DNA of 55,499 nt from Candidatus Palauibacter rhopaloidicola (GCA_026914155.1 JAPPGH010000059.1:1-55499); one strand, 5' to 3'; counted from the stretch's first letter, positions 6,508 to 14,834 are shown. Notes: generated by a model not told the origin, from the letters alone. Made by a program: numbers and translations.

Positions 6508-8898
6508 TCAGGGGACGAGTTCGGTTCGCCTCGGCTTGAGGAGGAAGACGCCTTCGAGCATGCTCGTCACGAGCACGGTCCCGCTCTCGAAGTAGGGGAA
6601 CGCGGTCCACGCCCCGTTGAAACCGGGAGGATCGGCCCCGTACGGCGTGGTGTCGAAGTGCCCGACCTCCCGCAGGTTCTCGGGGTCGCTGATGTCGATG
6701 ACGCGGAAGCCGGCCTGGTAGTTGGCCTGGTACATCCGGTCGCCCTTCACGTAGAGGTTGTGGTCCGTCGCGTTGTTGGGTCCGTAGTAGTCCGCGATCA
6801 CGACGGGGTCGTCGAGATCGGTCACGTCCCACACGATCGTCTTCGTCCGGTCCGTCGTGCCCACGAGTTCGTCGAGTTCGTCGTCCAGGAAGAAGTAGCG
6901 CCGGTCGTCGCTCAGCCACCCCTGGTGAATATACGCGACGCCGGGGTACGCGGCGGCGGAGATCGGGCGCGGGTGCGCCTTGTCCGTGACGTCGACGATC
7001 CGCAGTGCGGTCTCGTTCGACGCGAAGCACAGTTCCCGGCCCCGGTAGTCCGTGTCGGGCCCGTCGTACACGAGGCACTGCGCGTCGTGCGTCCGCCCCT
7101 GGAAGATGAGCCCCTCGGTGTCCGTGTAGCAGCCGGCGAACTCAGGCGCGAGCGGCTGGCGGATATCGATCATCACGAGGCCGCCGCCGCAGGTGTGCCC
7201 GTCCCCGCTCGTGGAGACGGTGAAGGCGGTGCCCGCGCCGGTGTCGATGATGAGGTTGTGGGCGCTCCCGATCCCGTCCCAGCGGAGGTCGGGCGCGAAT
7301 TCCACGGGGGGATTCGCCACGTCACGCAGCCGGGTGAGATCGAAGACGACGAGGCCGTGCGCGCCGGCCCCGTCGCCGGTGAAGAAGAGGTGGTCGGCGT
7401 AGACCTTGAGGTCGCGGGCGCCGCTCCGGTTGGCGGGGATGACGCCGAGATACACGGGGTTGACGGCGTCGGTGACGTCGACGATCGCGGCCCCGCCGGA
7501 CCGGCCGACGAGGCCGTACTCGCGGCCCGTCTCGGGGTCGGTCCAGCCCCACGCGTCGCTCACGCGCTCGCCGGGTTCGGCGCCGATCGAGGCGAGCGGA
7601 AGGTACGCCTGGAGGTCGACATCCGCGCAGTCGAAGCCTGCGGCGCGGTCGTCCTCGCAGCGCACCTCCGCCGACGTCACCGCGACGGGCGGAGTCCCGG
7701 GCCGCAGCCAGACCGGCCCCGACCAGGCGCCGTCCTCTGCCGCCTCGTAGACGGCCGCGAGCCCCGCGCTTCCCTCGGATGCGGGGCTGCCGACCACGGC
7801 GAGGCCGGGGCGGAGGGCCAGGGCGGACCCGAAGCCCGCCACGAGGCCGGTCTCCCCGGGCGCGAAGGCGTGGGCTGCGCGCCATCCTTCGTCCGCGTCC
7901 GCGCGGGAGAAGGCGTCGACCCTGCCCCGGCCGTCGTCCGCCCCCGGCGCGCCCACGATCAGTCCGTCTCCGGCGGCCGCGAGGGCGGTCCCGAAGCGCT
8001 GACCCGGCCCCGGGTCGCTCGGGAGCAGAATCGCCGTCTCGGACCAGCCGCCCCCCGGCCCGCGGCCGAAGAGCACCACCCGGCCGACCGACCCATCCGC
8101 GGAGGGCGCGCCCACCGCGAGTTCGTCGTCTCCGGTGAAGAGGACGCTGGAGCCCAGCCCGGCGCCCCCGCCCAGCGCGGGCGTCGCGAGCGCCGCCTGG
8201 CGGCTCCACCCGCCTTCGGCCCCGCGCGCGAACAGGTATACCGTGCCCGAACTTCCCTGCCCCGGCGCCCCGACCGCCGCCAGCCCGCCGCGGACCGCCA
8301 TCGCCGTCCCGTACCGCGCGTTCGCCCGCAGCTCTCCGGCCTCCAGCGAGCCCGCCGCGCTCCACGTGCCGTCCTCCCCGCGCGCGTAGACCCGCACCTC
8401 GGTGCCGGCGCCCTGCCCGCCCGGCGCCGAGACGAGCGCCACATCCCCGTCCGCCGCGACGACACGCGCCGGCGGCTGCAGGATCGCCATCACCCGGCCC
8501 ATGCTCATCTCCTCGGGGGCCGCAGCGGCTTCGGCCCGAAGGGGCAGGGCGCCCGCCTCCGCCCAGGCGCCGTCCGCCGCGCGCGCGAACCCGTACGCGC
8601 CGATCATCACCTGCGGGTCCCCGCTCGCCGCGAGGAAGCCGCCCTCCACCGCCGCCATCGTGCGGCCGAACGACTCCCCGAGCAGCGAGCCCGCCGACCG
8701 CACCTCCTGGACCTGCGACCAGCCGGAATCGCCCTTGCTGAACACGAGCACCGAGGCGACCCCCCGGCCGAACTCCGGCTTGAGGACGAGGATCTCGTCC
8801 GCCGCCGGCGCCCACACCGCCGCCCCGAACCCATCCTGTCCCGCCACCGGTCCAGTCACCGCCGCAAACATCGCAAGCCAGGCAACGCGCTTTGTCAT
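6508..8898 (-). CDS. Secreted choice-of-anchor B / LVIVD and FG-GAP repeat protein
   Basis: 796 residues beginning with a signal peptide (MTKRVAWLAMFAAVTGPVAG, cleavage near residue 20). The first half (about 40-420) contains FG-GAP-like beta-propeller repeats such as FGTALAAAGDGLIVGAPGA and LGSSVLF, each with VGAP. The second half (about 470-790) has LVIVD-type repeats, for example AAIVDVTDAVNPVYLG, LRIVDVTDKAHP and FRVIDISDPENL. Proteins of this class are exported and of unknown function, often in genomes rich in secreted hydrolases. No C-terminal sorting signal is obvious; the chain ends in a basic KPRRTEL segment. The start is supported by the signal peptide and by GGAG a few bases before the ATG. 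Confidence 0.85.
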   Translation of the reverse strand: MTKRVAWLAMFAAVTGPVAGQDGFGAAVWAPAADEILVLKPEFGRGVASVLVFSKGDSGWSQVQEVRSAGSLLGESFGRTMAAVEGGFLAASGDPQVMIGAYGFARAADGAWAEAGALPLRAEAAAAPEEMSMGRVMAILQPPARVVAADGDVALVSAPGGQGAGTEVRVYARGEDGTWSAAGSLEAGELRANARYGTAMAVRGGLAAVGAPGQGSSGTVYLFARGAEGGWSRQAALATPALGGGAGLGSSVLFTGDDELAVGAPSADGSVGRVVLFGRGPGGGWSETAILLPSDPGPGQRFGTALAAAGDGLIVGAPGADDGRGRVDAFSRADADEGWRAAHAFAPGETGLVAGFGSALALRPGLAVVGSPASEGSAGLAAVYEAAEDGAWSGPVWLRPGTPPVAVTSAEVRCEDDRAAGFDCADVDLQAYLPLASIGAEPGERVSDAWGWTDPETGREYGLVGRSGGAAIVDVTDAVNPVYLGVIPANRSGARDLKVYADHLFFTGDGAGAHGLVVFDLTRLRDVANPPVEFAPDLRWDGIGSAHNLIIDTGAGTAFTVSTSGDGHTCGGGLVMIDIRQPLAPEFAGCYTDTEGLIFQGRTHDAQCLVYDGPDTDYRGRELCFASNETALRIVDVTDKAHPRPISAAAYPGVAYIHQGWLSDDRRYFFLDDELDELVGTTDRTKTIVWDVTDLDDPVVIADYYGPNNATDHNLYVKGDRMYQANYQAGFRVIDISDPENLREVGHFDTTPYGADPPGFNGAWTAFPYFESGTVLVTSMLEGVFLLKPRRTELVP

Positions 8899-8942
8899 CC
8901 CGCTCCTCCATTCAAGCGATCGGCCGCCGCATGCGCCAATCG

Positions 8943-8980
8943 GCGAGCCGCACGCTAGTGAGTCGGTTCATGCTCACGCC
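8943..8980. repeat. Imperfect 38-bp direct repeat, left copy
   Basis: This segment matches 11803-11840 at 32 of 38 positions in the same orientation, with the longest shared block around CGGTTCATGCTCAC. The two copies bracket the 2.9-kb island containing the JmjC oxygenase, its two small partners and vapBC. On the minus strand each copy contains GTGAGCATGAACCG and opens a very short reading frame (MNRLTSVRLA here, MNRLINARLA in the other). They may be attachment-type or recombination footprints. The rest of 8899-9182 holds no convincing gene. Confidence 0.6.
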
Positions 8981-9182
8981 CTGTTCGGCCGCCTGCACTG
9001 CGAGCGCGCGGTGGCTGATCTCCCATCGCGGTGGGCCCGCCCTCAAGGAACCAGTTCGGTTCGTGGGGCGACGGGCGTGGAACGCCGACGCCCGAGTGGG
9101 TGTATGGTGCCGAATCGGCTCGGACTCAACCATTCCCCGGGATAGAGCGTTGCGCAATCCGGCGGCCCCGAACGGTGAAACC

Positions 9183-9425
9183 GTGTCGGCTGACGATGTC
9201 TCCAGCAGAGACGTGCCACGCAGATCCTTCGTGCGGGTGCTGGGCGTGATTGCCGGCGGCACGGGAATCGGGGTGAGCGCGTGCAACGTGCCGTTGTTCC
9301 GCGATAGCGACACTCCCAACGATCGCGACCACGAAATCCGGGACCAGCCTTACCAGGGAGGGGATATCATCTTCCAGGATGAGGACAGCCGTACCAACGA
9401 TTCGCGTCACGGCGACGGCGGCTAG
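9183..9425 (+). CDS. Small Tat-type exported protein, candidate JmjC substrate A
   Basis: 80 residues from a GTG at 9183 (a TTG at 9150 is possible; neither has a strong ribosome site). Residues about 8-35 form a twin-arginine-like signal, RDVPRRSFVRVLG, then a Gly/Ala-rich hydrophobic stretch and SACN at about 37-40. The mature tail is polar and unlike globular proteins, rich in Asp, Asn, Arg, Gly and His (RDSDTPNDRDHEIRD, YQGGD, NDSRHGDGG). The protein at 10718-11053 shares the RDVPRRxFV signal and the spaced D-x-D-x4-R tail pattern. It lies five bases before the JmjC oxygenase. I do not recognise a named family. The shared leader, extreme tail composition and position suggest a modified exported peptide or small lipoprotein (inference). 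Confidence 0.6.
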   Translation: MSADDVSSRDVPRRSFVRVLGVIAGGTGIGVSACNVPLFRDSDTPNDRDHEIRDQPYQGGDIIFQDEDSRTNDSRHGDGG

Positions 9426-9430
9426 ATCTT

Positions 9431-10696
9431 GTGGCCGTAACGGACGGGCCCGATGGTCCTGCCGGGCCGAGGCTGAGGAGCCATCACCAGGCGAACCCGC
9501 GGATCGACGAGCGGGATCACGTGGACCCGCTCAGTTGGATCCTTGGTTTTCCACCCTCCGAAGTTCTTTTTCTCGAAGAGATTCTCGGCAGACGCTCGCT
9601 GCATTGCCGGGATGGCCGTCGAGACCGTTTCCGCGAACTCCTGTCCTCGGAGGTGTTGGACCGGATCCTCGGAACCTACGGTCTAACCCCGCGACACATT
9701 CGCGTCGTTCGTTTCGACCGCCCGGTCGACGGGTCGGAGTACGAACGCGGCGGATTGGCGGATCCTCGGAGGGTCGCGCGCCTCTTCGCGGAGGGTGGCA
9801 CAGTCATTTTCGATGCGCTCCACGATCGGCACGAACCTCTTCGCCGCCTCTGCGCGGCATTCTCCCGGCAGACTGGAGCCCGGACGCAGGCGAACATCTA
9901 CCTGACCCCGCCTCACGCGCAGGGCTTCCGGCACCACTGGGACACGCACGACGTGTTCGTGATGCAGATCGAAGGATCGAAGCGATGGCGCCTTTACGAG
10001 GGCGGCGAGGACCTGCCGGTGATCGGCCAGCAGTTCGATCCCGAGACGCACGAGGCGGGCCCGGTGGTGGCGGAGTTCATGCTGACGGCCGGCGATGTCC
10101 TCTATCTCCCGCGCGGAGTCATGCACGCCGCCGAATCCGGAGAAGAGACGTCGCTCCACATCACGCTGGGACTGATCGCCTACACATGGTCGGAATTCCT
10201 GGGGCAATGTCTCGGTGAACTCACGTTGAGGTCGAGTCGCTGGCGCGAGAACCTCCCCTTCGGCATCGGCGCTACGGGCGCCGACTTCGGAGAGATCCGG
10301 CAGCAACTGATCGGTCGAATCGCGGCTCTGCCCGATGAACTCGACGTGGAGGCCGTTCTGTCAGCGAGGCTCGACGAGGTCGGGGCCGCCTTTCGGCCGT
10401 GCGCGTCGAACTACCTGTCCCAGGCAACCTCCGCCGCCGAGTCGCTATCTCCGACGGACGTCATACGGCCCCGCCCGGACCTCCGAAGCAGGGCGGAGAT
10501 CCGCGACGGCCAGGTCGTCGTAATTGCGGCCGGGCGAGAGTTGGAGTTCCCGGAGGCCGCCGCCGGGACGGTCAGATCGGTGCTGGAGGGCGGACCACAG
10601 ACAGCCGGCTCGCTCGACCGTTCGCTCGACTGGCCGGGACGGAAGATCGTGCTCGGGACGATGATCCGAGAGGGGATCCTCGAGGTCATCGGCTGA
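9431..10696 (+). CDS. JmjC/cupin-4 family Fe(II)/2-oxoglutarate oxygenase
   Basis: 421 residues from GTG. The ribosomal-oxygenase-type cupin core is clear: an Fe-binding H169-x-D171 in GFRHHWDTHDVF, then QIEGSKRWRLY, and the distal H232 in LPRGVMHAAES. TSLHITLGL follows the distal His. The C-terminal about 70 residues (LEFPEAAAGTVRSVLEGG to GILEVIG) look like the winged-helix tail of this family. Relatives (YcfD/RoxA, MINA53, NO66) hydroxylate Arg or His side chains of proteins. Here both neighbours are small exported proteins with Arg/His/Asn/Asp-rich tails, so they are the obvious candidate substrates. It starts 5 nt after the first and ends 21 nt before the second, so the three form an operon. 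Confidence 0.85.
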   Translation: MAVTDGPDGPAGPRLRSHHQANPRIDERDHVDPLSWILGFPPSEVLFLEEILGRRSLHCRDGRRDRFRELLSSEVLDRILGTYGLTPRHIRVVRFDRPVDGSEYERGGLADPRRVARLFAEGGTVIFDALHDRHEPLRRLCAAFSRQTGARTQANIYLTPPHAQGFRHHWDTHDVFVMQIEGSKRWRLYEGGEDLPVIGQQFDPETHEAGPVVAEFMLTAGDVLYLPRGVMHAAESGEETSLHITLGLIAYTWSEFLGQCLGELTLRSSRWRENLPFGIGATGADFGEIRQQLIGRIAALPDELDVEAVLSARLDEVGAAFRPCASNYLSQATSAAESLSPTDVIRPRPDLRSRAEIRDGQVVVIAAGRELEFPEAAAGTVRSVLEGGPQTAGSLDRSLDWPGRKIVLGTMIREGILEVIG

Positions 10697-10717
10697 GAAA
10701 GGACCAGGAGGCCGGAC

Positions 10718-11053
10718 ATGACATCTCCACGACGCGAGACCACGATAGCACGGCGCGATGTTCGGGTTCGGGATGTGCCCCGTCGCACTTTCGTGGCCGT
10801 CTTTGGCCGCGGCGTGCTTATGGGCGGATTGGGCGTCATGTCCGCTGGATGCCTGTTCGGCGACGACCCGGGCGACCAGGACTACCGCCTGCGCAACGAC
10901 CGGCGCTACTACCACCCGGGTGACGGCGACCCCCTGGTTCTCGGCGGCGACACTCCCTGGTGGGATCCCCGTGGGCCAGACAATGACCACATCATAGCGG
11001 GCCTTTCGAGCGACCCTCGCGGAGACAATGATTCCGGGGTGCTGGGACCATAG
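10718..11053 (+). CDS. Small Tat-type exported protein, candidate JmjC substrate B
   Basis: 111 residues with a strong ribosome site (AGGAGG, 10706-10711, six bases before the ATG). The leader carries DVRVRDVPRRTFVAVFG followed by a hydrophobic Gly/Met/Leu stretch and a lipobox-like SAGC at about residues 43-46, so it is probably a Tat-exported lipoprotein. The mature part is short, disordered-looking and dominated by Asp, Gly, Pro, Arg, Asn, Tyr and Trp (DQDYRLRNDRRYYHPGDGD, TPWWDPRGPDNDHI). It is homologous in leader and tail layout to the 9183-9425 product. No known family is recognised. A loose inverted repeat (GACGCCG ... CGGCGTC, 11056-11096) separates it from the convergent vapC. Confidence 0.7.
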   Translation: MTSPRRETTIARRDVRVRDVPRRTFVAVFGRGVLMGGLGVMSAGCLFGDDPGDQDYRLRNDRRYYHPGDGDPLVLGGDTPWWDPRGPDNDHIIAGLSSDPRGDNDSGVLGP

Positions 11054-11101
11054 TCGACGCCGCGGACTCCGTGCCGTACGGGCGTTCGTCGGCGTCATCG
11101 G

Positions 11102-11473
11102 TCAAGCGAGTTGAACTCCGAACGCCTTGAAACGGCGGAAACCCGCCTCATCGGCCGTGGCAAGCTGTGCGCCGACGCCGAGCGCCGACGCCGCAATCAT
11201 GCAATCGGGCAGCGATCCGCGCCGACGCCCGCACTCGTTGAAGAGACGCGCCGCCACGACGGCGTCCACTCCGGTGAAATCGACGCGGGGGCCAACGATG
11301 GCGTCGGCCACTCGCAGTCGGGGCGGCGAGAGCGGGCCGCACAGAAACTCCGCCCACGCCACGGCGCTCATGCCGATCCCCTCGCCCGCCGCGATCCAGC
11401 CGCTCAACCGCCGATCTTCCGTCGATCCGGCGACCAGCGCCCGGATGAGAAAGCTGGTATCGAGGTGGATCAT
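11102..11473 (-). CDS. vapC: VapC-type PIN-domain ribonuclease toxin
   Basis: 123 residues starting MIHLDTSFLIRAL. The four PIN acidic positions are visible: D5 (LDTSF), the Glu in WAEFL (about 42), the Asp in LPDCMIAA (about 92) and the Asp in ATADEAGF (about 110). The ATG overlaps the antitoxin stop (ATGA, 11470-11473), which fixes the start over a longer upstream extension in the same frame. VapC toxins cleave tRNA or rRNA and are held inactive by the upstream VapB-type partner. Confidence 0.9.
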   Translation of the reverse strand: MIHLDTSFLIRALVAGSTEDRRLSGWIAAGEGIGMSAVAWAEFLCGPLSPPRLRVADAIVGPRVDFTGVDAVVAARLFNECGRRRGSLPDCMIAASALGVGAQLATADEAGFRRFKAFGVQLA

Positions 11474-11754
11474 TCCTCGACCCCGCGGGGCGGCGTCGTC
11501 CAGGCACGGCGTTCGGCCCTGACGTCGCGCACCCACCGGTCGATGTCCACGCCGTCCTCCCGGACGTCGGCCTGCAGTTGGCGCAGGGCCGCCAGCGGTC
11601 CGCCCGCGCCGGCTCCATCTTCCGCCGCCGCTGTCCTGACCGCCCGGCGCAACACCTCGGACTTGGAGACGTTCCAGCGCGCCGCCAGCGCTTCCAGCGT
11701 TCGCACAGTCTCCACATCGAGCGAGTAGGTGGACTTGATCATGGTGGTGGCCAT
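11470..11754 (-). CDS. vapB: Ribbon-helix-helix antitoxin partner of VapC
   Basis: 94 residues. The N-terminal KSTYSLDVETVRTLEALAARWNVSKSEVLRRAV is a ribbon-helix-helix (CopG-like) DNA-binding domain. The C-terminal half, with GPLAALRQLQADVREDGVDIDRWVRDVRAERR, would wrap the toxin. Start could be the ATG at 11754 or the in-frame ATG at 11742. A near-palindrome overlaps the first start (11749-11771) and may be the autoregulatory operator. Co-translated with vapC. Confidence 0.85.
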   Translation of the reverse strand: MATTMIKSTYSLDVETVRTLEALAARWNVSKSEVLRRAVRTAAAEDGAGAGGPLAALRQLQADVREDGVDIDRWVRDVRAERRAWTTPPRGVEE

Positions 11755-11771
11755 ACCGTTATGGTACGGCC
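11749..11771. promoter_or_regulatory. Candidate vapBC operator palindrome
   Basis: GGCCATACC-GTTAT-GGTACGGCC: 9-nt arms with one mismatch around a 5-nt centre, covering the antitoxin start codon and the bases just upstream. The site suits an RHH-protein autoregulator, but no footprint evidence exists. Confidence 0.4.
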
Positions 11772-11802
11772 CTACTCTAGGGACATCAAGCGCGTCAAGC
11801 CC

Positions 11803-11840
11803 GCGAGCCGCGCGTTGATGAGCCGGTTCATGCTCACCCC
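11803..11840. repeat. Imperfect 38-bp direct repeat, right copy
   Basis: Right-hand partner of 8943-8980 (32/38 identical, same orientation). It lies between the vapB upstream region and the trpA stop, ending one base before trpA. It marks the right edge of the JmjC/vapBC island. Confidence 0.6.
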
Positions 11841-11841
11841 C

Positions 11842-12645
11842 TCACGCCCCGCGGTGCACGGCGGCGGCGAGGGCGGCGGACAGCTCCGCGAAGGCGGCTT
11901 CGCCTTGGCCCAGGGCGGCGATGAGCGCGGAGCCGACGACGACCCCGTCGGCCATGCCCGCGACCGCGGCGGCCTGCTCCGGCGTCGAGATCCCGAACCC
12001 CACCGCCACCGGCAGCCGCACCATCTTCCGGAGCGCTCTCACCTGGTCCTCAAGCGAGGCGTCGAGCGCCTTCCGCGCCCCCGTCACGCCGAGGCGGGAG
12101 ATGTAGTACAGGAACCCCGAGGCGTGGCCCAGGATGGTCTCGAGCCGGGCCCGCGGCGTGGTGGGGGCCGCGAGCGGGATGAGGTCGAGCGGGCCGGCGG
12201 CCAGCCGCCGCTCCAGCTCCGGGTGTGAGCCCACGGGCAGGTCGGTGACGAGGAGTCCCGCCGCCCCCGCGGCCTCCGCCCGCGCCAGGAATCGCTCAAC
12301 GCCCATGCGAAGAATCGGATTCAGGTAGGAGAAGACGACGACCGGCGGCAGATCGCCGGAAACTTCGGCCAGTTGATCCAGCGTGGACTCGACCGTGACT
12401 CCCTGCTCCAGAGCGCGCCAGCTCGCGGCCTGGATCGTGGGCCCGTCCGCGAGCGGGTCGCTGAACGGGATCCCGAGTTCGATGATGTCCGCGCCGTCCG
12501 CCGCCAGCCGCTCCAGCAGTCGCGGCGTGTCCGCCGGTCCCGGAAACCCGCTCGACAGAAAGGGGATGAACGCGGCCCCTTCCCGACCTTCGAACGTGGC
12601 CTCGATCCGCGATCCGACTCGCGTGACGGGGGCCGCGGCGGGCAT
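11842..12645 (-). CDS. trpA: Tryptophan synthase alpha chain
   Basis: 267 residues, standard length. It splits indole-3-glycerol phosphate to indole and glyceraldehyde 3-phosphate and passes indole to TrpB. Catalytic Glu56 and Asp67 lie in IIELGIPFSDPLADGPTIQ, equivalent to E49 and D60 of the Salmonella enzyme. The phosphate-binding VGFGIST and VVVGSALI motifs are present. The ATG at 12645 gives the normal N-terminus; the open frame further upstream is a shadow of the S9 peptidase. It is 17 nt downstream of that peptidase gene and about 13.6 kb from trpB, so the synthase subunits are not co-transcribed. Confidence 0.96.
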   Translation of the reverse strand: MPAAAPVTRVGSRIEATFEGREGAAFIPFLSSGFPGPADTPRLLERLAADGADIIELGIPFSDPLADGPTIQAASWRALEQGVTVESTLDQLAEVSGDLPPVVVFSYLNPILRMGVERFLARAEAAGAAGLLVTDLPVGSHPELERRLAAGPLDLIPLAAPTTPRARLETILGHASGFLYYISRLGVTGARKALDASLEDQVRALRKMVRLPVAVGFGISTPEQAAAVAGMADGVVVGSALIAALGQGEAAFAELSAALAAAVHRGA

Positions 12646-12662
12646 GGTCCCGCCGGGAACGC

Positions 12663-14735
12663 TCAAGAGCCGTCGTCCTCCACGTCGTCCCCCGCGTCCT
12701 CCTCCGTCGTCACGGCCGGCCGGTGCGTCCCCCACTGCTCGAACCACTTCCTCAGGTAGAGCTGCGTGCGCAGGAAATTCGACGGGCGCGAACTCGTCCC
12801 GTGCCACTCCCCCTGGAAGCGCACCATGACCGTCGGCACGCCCTCGTAGTGAAGCGCCTGGTAGAACTCCTCGGTCTGACCCATGGGGGTCCGCAGATCC
12901 ATCTCCCCCGTCATCAGCATCGTCGGCGTCGTCACGTTCCCGACGTAGAAGATGGACGACCGGTCCATCCACTCCTCCGGGTCCTCCCAGAAGGGCTGCT
13001 CGAAGGTGCGCAGATAGCCGATGGCGTCCGACGTCCCCATCGCCGACATCCAGTTCACGATCGGACAGTTCGCCGAGGCGGCCCGGAAGCGGTCCGTGTT
13101 CCCGACGATATACGAGGTGAGGATGCCGCCGCCCGAGCACCCGTACACGAACAGGTTGTCCTCGTCCACGTAGCCGCGCCGCAGCATCTCGTCGACCCCG
13201 CCCATGAGGTCGGGAAAGTCCGCGCCCGGATAGTCGTGGTTGATCGCGTTGGCGAACTCCGTCCCGTAGCCCGTGCTTCCCCGCGGGTTCGTGTAGAGGA
13301 CGACATAGTCGTTCGAGGCGTGCTCCTGAAAGGCGAAGTTGAATCCGCCGTTGTACATCGAGTGCGGCCCGCCGTGGATGGCGAGCATCAGCGGATACTC
13401 GCGGTTCGGGTCGAAGTCGGGCGGTTTCACGATCCAGCCCTGGACCTGGAAGCCGTCCGTCGACTCGTACCAGACCTCCTCCACTTCTCCCAGCGTGACT
13501 CCGTGCAGGACGTCGGCGTTCACCTCCGTGAGACGCGTCACGTCGCCTGGGTTCGACAGGGAGTAGCGGTAGATATCCCCGGGCTCATGGTCGGTCGAGA
13601 TCGTGCCGACCGCCTCGCCATCGTCCGCGAAGGAGGAGAGGGAGAAGAGATGCGCCCCCTCGGTGAGCTGCGTGACGCCGCCGTCGACGGAGACGAAGTG
13701 AAGCTGCCGGTACCCTTCCCGGTTCACGTTGAAGTAGAGGCCGCTGCCGTCGGGCGCCCACTGGAAGCCGCCGGACTGCCGGTCGTAGTCCCCGGAGATG
13801 AGCCGCGAGCCGGACCCGTCCCGGTTCATGACGTGGATTCTGCCGTTCCGGTAGGTGTCGCGGTGCTCGTCCCCCACGCTGTACGCGATGAGGCGGCCGT
13901 CGGGCGAGGGCACGGGTCCCGCGTCGGGGCCGCGCCGGTCCGTGAGTTGGCGGATCGCGCCGGACGTCACGGAGACCGCGTAGATCTCCGACTCCTGCCA
14001 GTGCTCGGGCCGGTCCCAGTCCGGGGCGCGGTAGGAGGAGAAGTAGATCTCGCTCCCGTCGGGGCTCCACGCGATCCCGCCGTGGTTCCAGTCCCCCGTC
14101 GTGAGCTGGCGGGCGGAGCCCCCGTCGGCGGGGACGACGAACACGTGCGTCCAGCCGGTGTCGACGTACCCCTGGCGGTCGCGCTTGTAGCCGGCGCGCT
14201 CCACGATCTTCGGCCCCGTGGTCCACGTCGCCCCATCCGGCCGCGACGGAAGATCGACCCCGGCGAAGTCCGCGCGGTCGTTCACCCGGCTGGTGAAGGC
14301 GATCCACTCTCCGTCGGGCGACCAGAGGGGCGAGGAGGGGCCGTTCTCGAGGCGCGTGACCTGTGTCGTGGCGCCCTCCTCATCCATCCAGCGCACGAAG
14401 ATCTGGCTCCCGGAGGGCTCGCCCGCCGCCGTGTACAGGATGCGCGTGCCGTCGGGCGACCAGCGCGCCCCGCCGCCCTCGAGGAGCGCCCGCTTCCGGC
14501 TGCCGTCCGCGTTCATCATGTAGAGGGACGACTCGCGGCGGTCGTTGACCTTGTCCACCCAGCCGCGGGTGTAGACGATCCTCGACCCGTCGGGCGAGAT
14601 CCGGGGGTTGGAGACCGACTCCATGTCCATGTAGTGGTCGAGGGACAGCCGGCGGGTCTGGGCCGCCGCGTCCGCGGCGAGCGCTCCGCCGGCGATGGCT
14701 GTCAGCAGGACGGCGCTTCCGAACTTCGTCTTCAT
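12663..14735 (-). CDS. Secreted S9 family (prolyl oligopeptidase-type) serine peptidase
   Basis: 690 residues with a signal peptide (to about residue 26, ADAAAQ). Residues about 35-400 form a WD40/PD40-type propeller with repeated WSPDG-like blades, followed by the alpha/beta-hydrolase domain. The nucleophile is in YGCSGGG (Ser about 534). The acid is probably the Asp in GEMDLRTP and the base the His in EWHGTSSRPSN, all in the order of acylaminoacyl/dipeptidyl peptidases. It would trim oligopeptides in the periplasm. An AAGGAG ribosome site precedes the ATG. The acidic C-terminus (EEDAGDDVEDDGS) is unusual. The gene leads into trpA. Confidence 0.92.
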   Translation of the reverse strand: MKTKFGSAVLLTAIAGGALAADAAAQTRRLSLDHYMDMESVSNPRISPDGSRIVYTRGWVDKVNDRRESSLYMMNADGSRKRALLEGGGARWSPDGTRILYTAAGEPSGSQIFVRWMDEEGATTQVTRLENGPSSPLWSPDGEWIAFTSRVNDRADFAGVDLPSRPDGATWTTGPKIVERAGYKRDRQGYVDTGWTHVFVVPADGGSARQLTTGDWNHGGIAWSPDGSEIYFSSYRAPDWDRPEHWQESEIYAVSVTSGAIRQLTDRRGPDAGPVPSPDGRLIAYSVGDEHRDTYRNGRIHVMNRDGSGSRLISGDYDRQSGGFQWAPDGSGLYFNVNREGYRQLHFVSVDGGVTQLTEGAHLFSLSSFADDGEAVGTISTDHEPGDIYRYSLSNPGDVTRLTEVNADVLHGVTLGEVEEVWYESTDGFQVQGWIVKPPDFDPNREYPLMLAIHGGPHSMYNGGFNFAFQEHASNDYVVLYTNPRGSTGYGTEFANAINHDYPGADFPDLMGGVDEMLRRGYVDEDNLFVYGCSGGGILTSYIVGNTDRFRAASANCPIVNWMSAMGTSDAIGYLRTFEQPFWEDPEEWMDRSSIFYVGNVTTPTMLMTGEMDLRTPMGQTEEFYQALHYEGVPTVMVRFQGEWHGTSSRPSNFLRTQLYLRKWFEQWGTHRPAVTTEEDAGDDVEDDGS

Positions 14736-14834
14736 CCTTCGCTCCTTCGGCTTCGTAGGCGGCCCGTGGTCAGACCTGGAATTATCGGAGATGAGCCGAG
14801 CGGCGGCCAGCCGGAAGCCGACGGCAGAGGTCGG

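Noticed and set aside
4371..6539. A 722-codon plus-strand open frame opposite the acyl-CoA oxidase
   Set aside because: It is Arg/Val/Glu-rich with no domain and mirrors the codon bias of the real minus-strand gene; a GC-rich antisense shadow.
8912..9319. A 135-codon minus-strand frame over the first small protein
   Set aside because: No domain, runs through the repeat and is antisense to the better supported RR-leader gene.
11056..11096. GACGCCG ... CGGCGTC inverted repeat between the small protein and vapC as a terminator
   Set aside because: Loop of 27 nt and no T-run; kept only as a remark.
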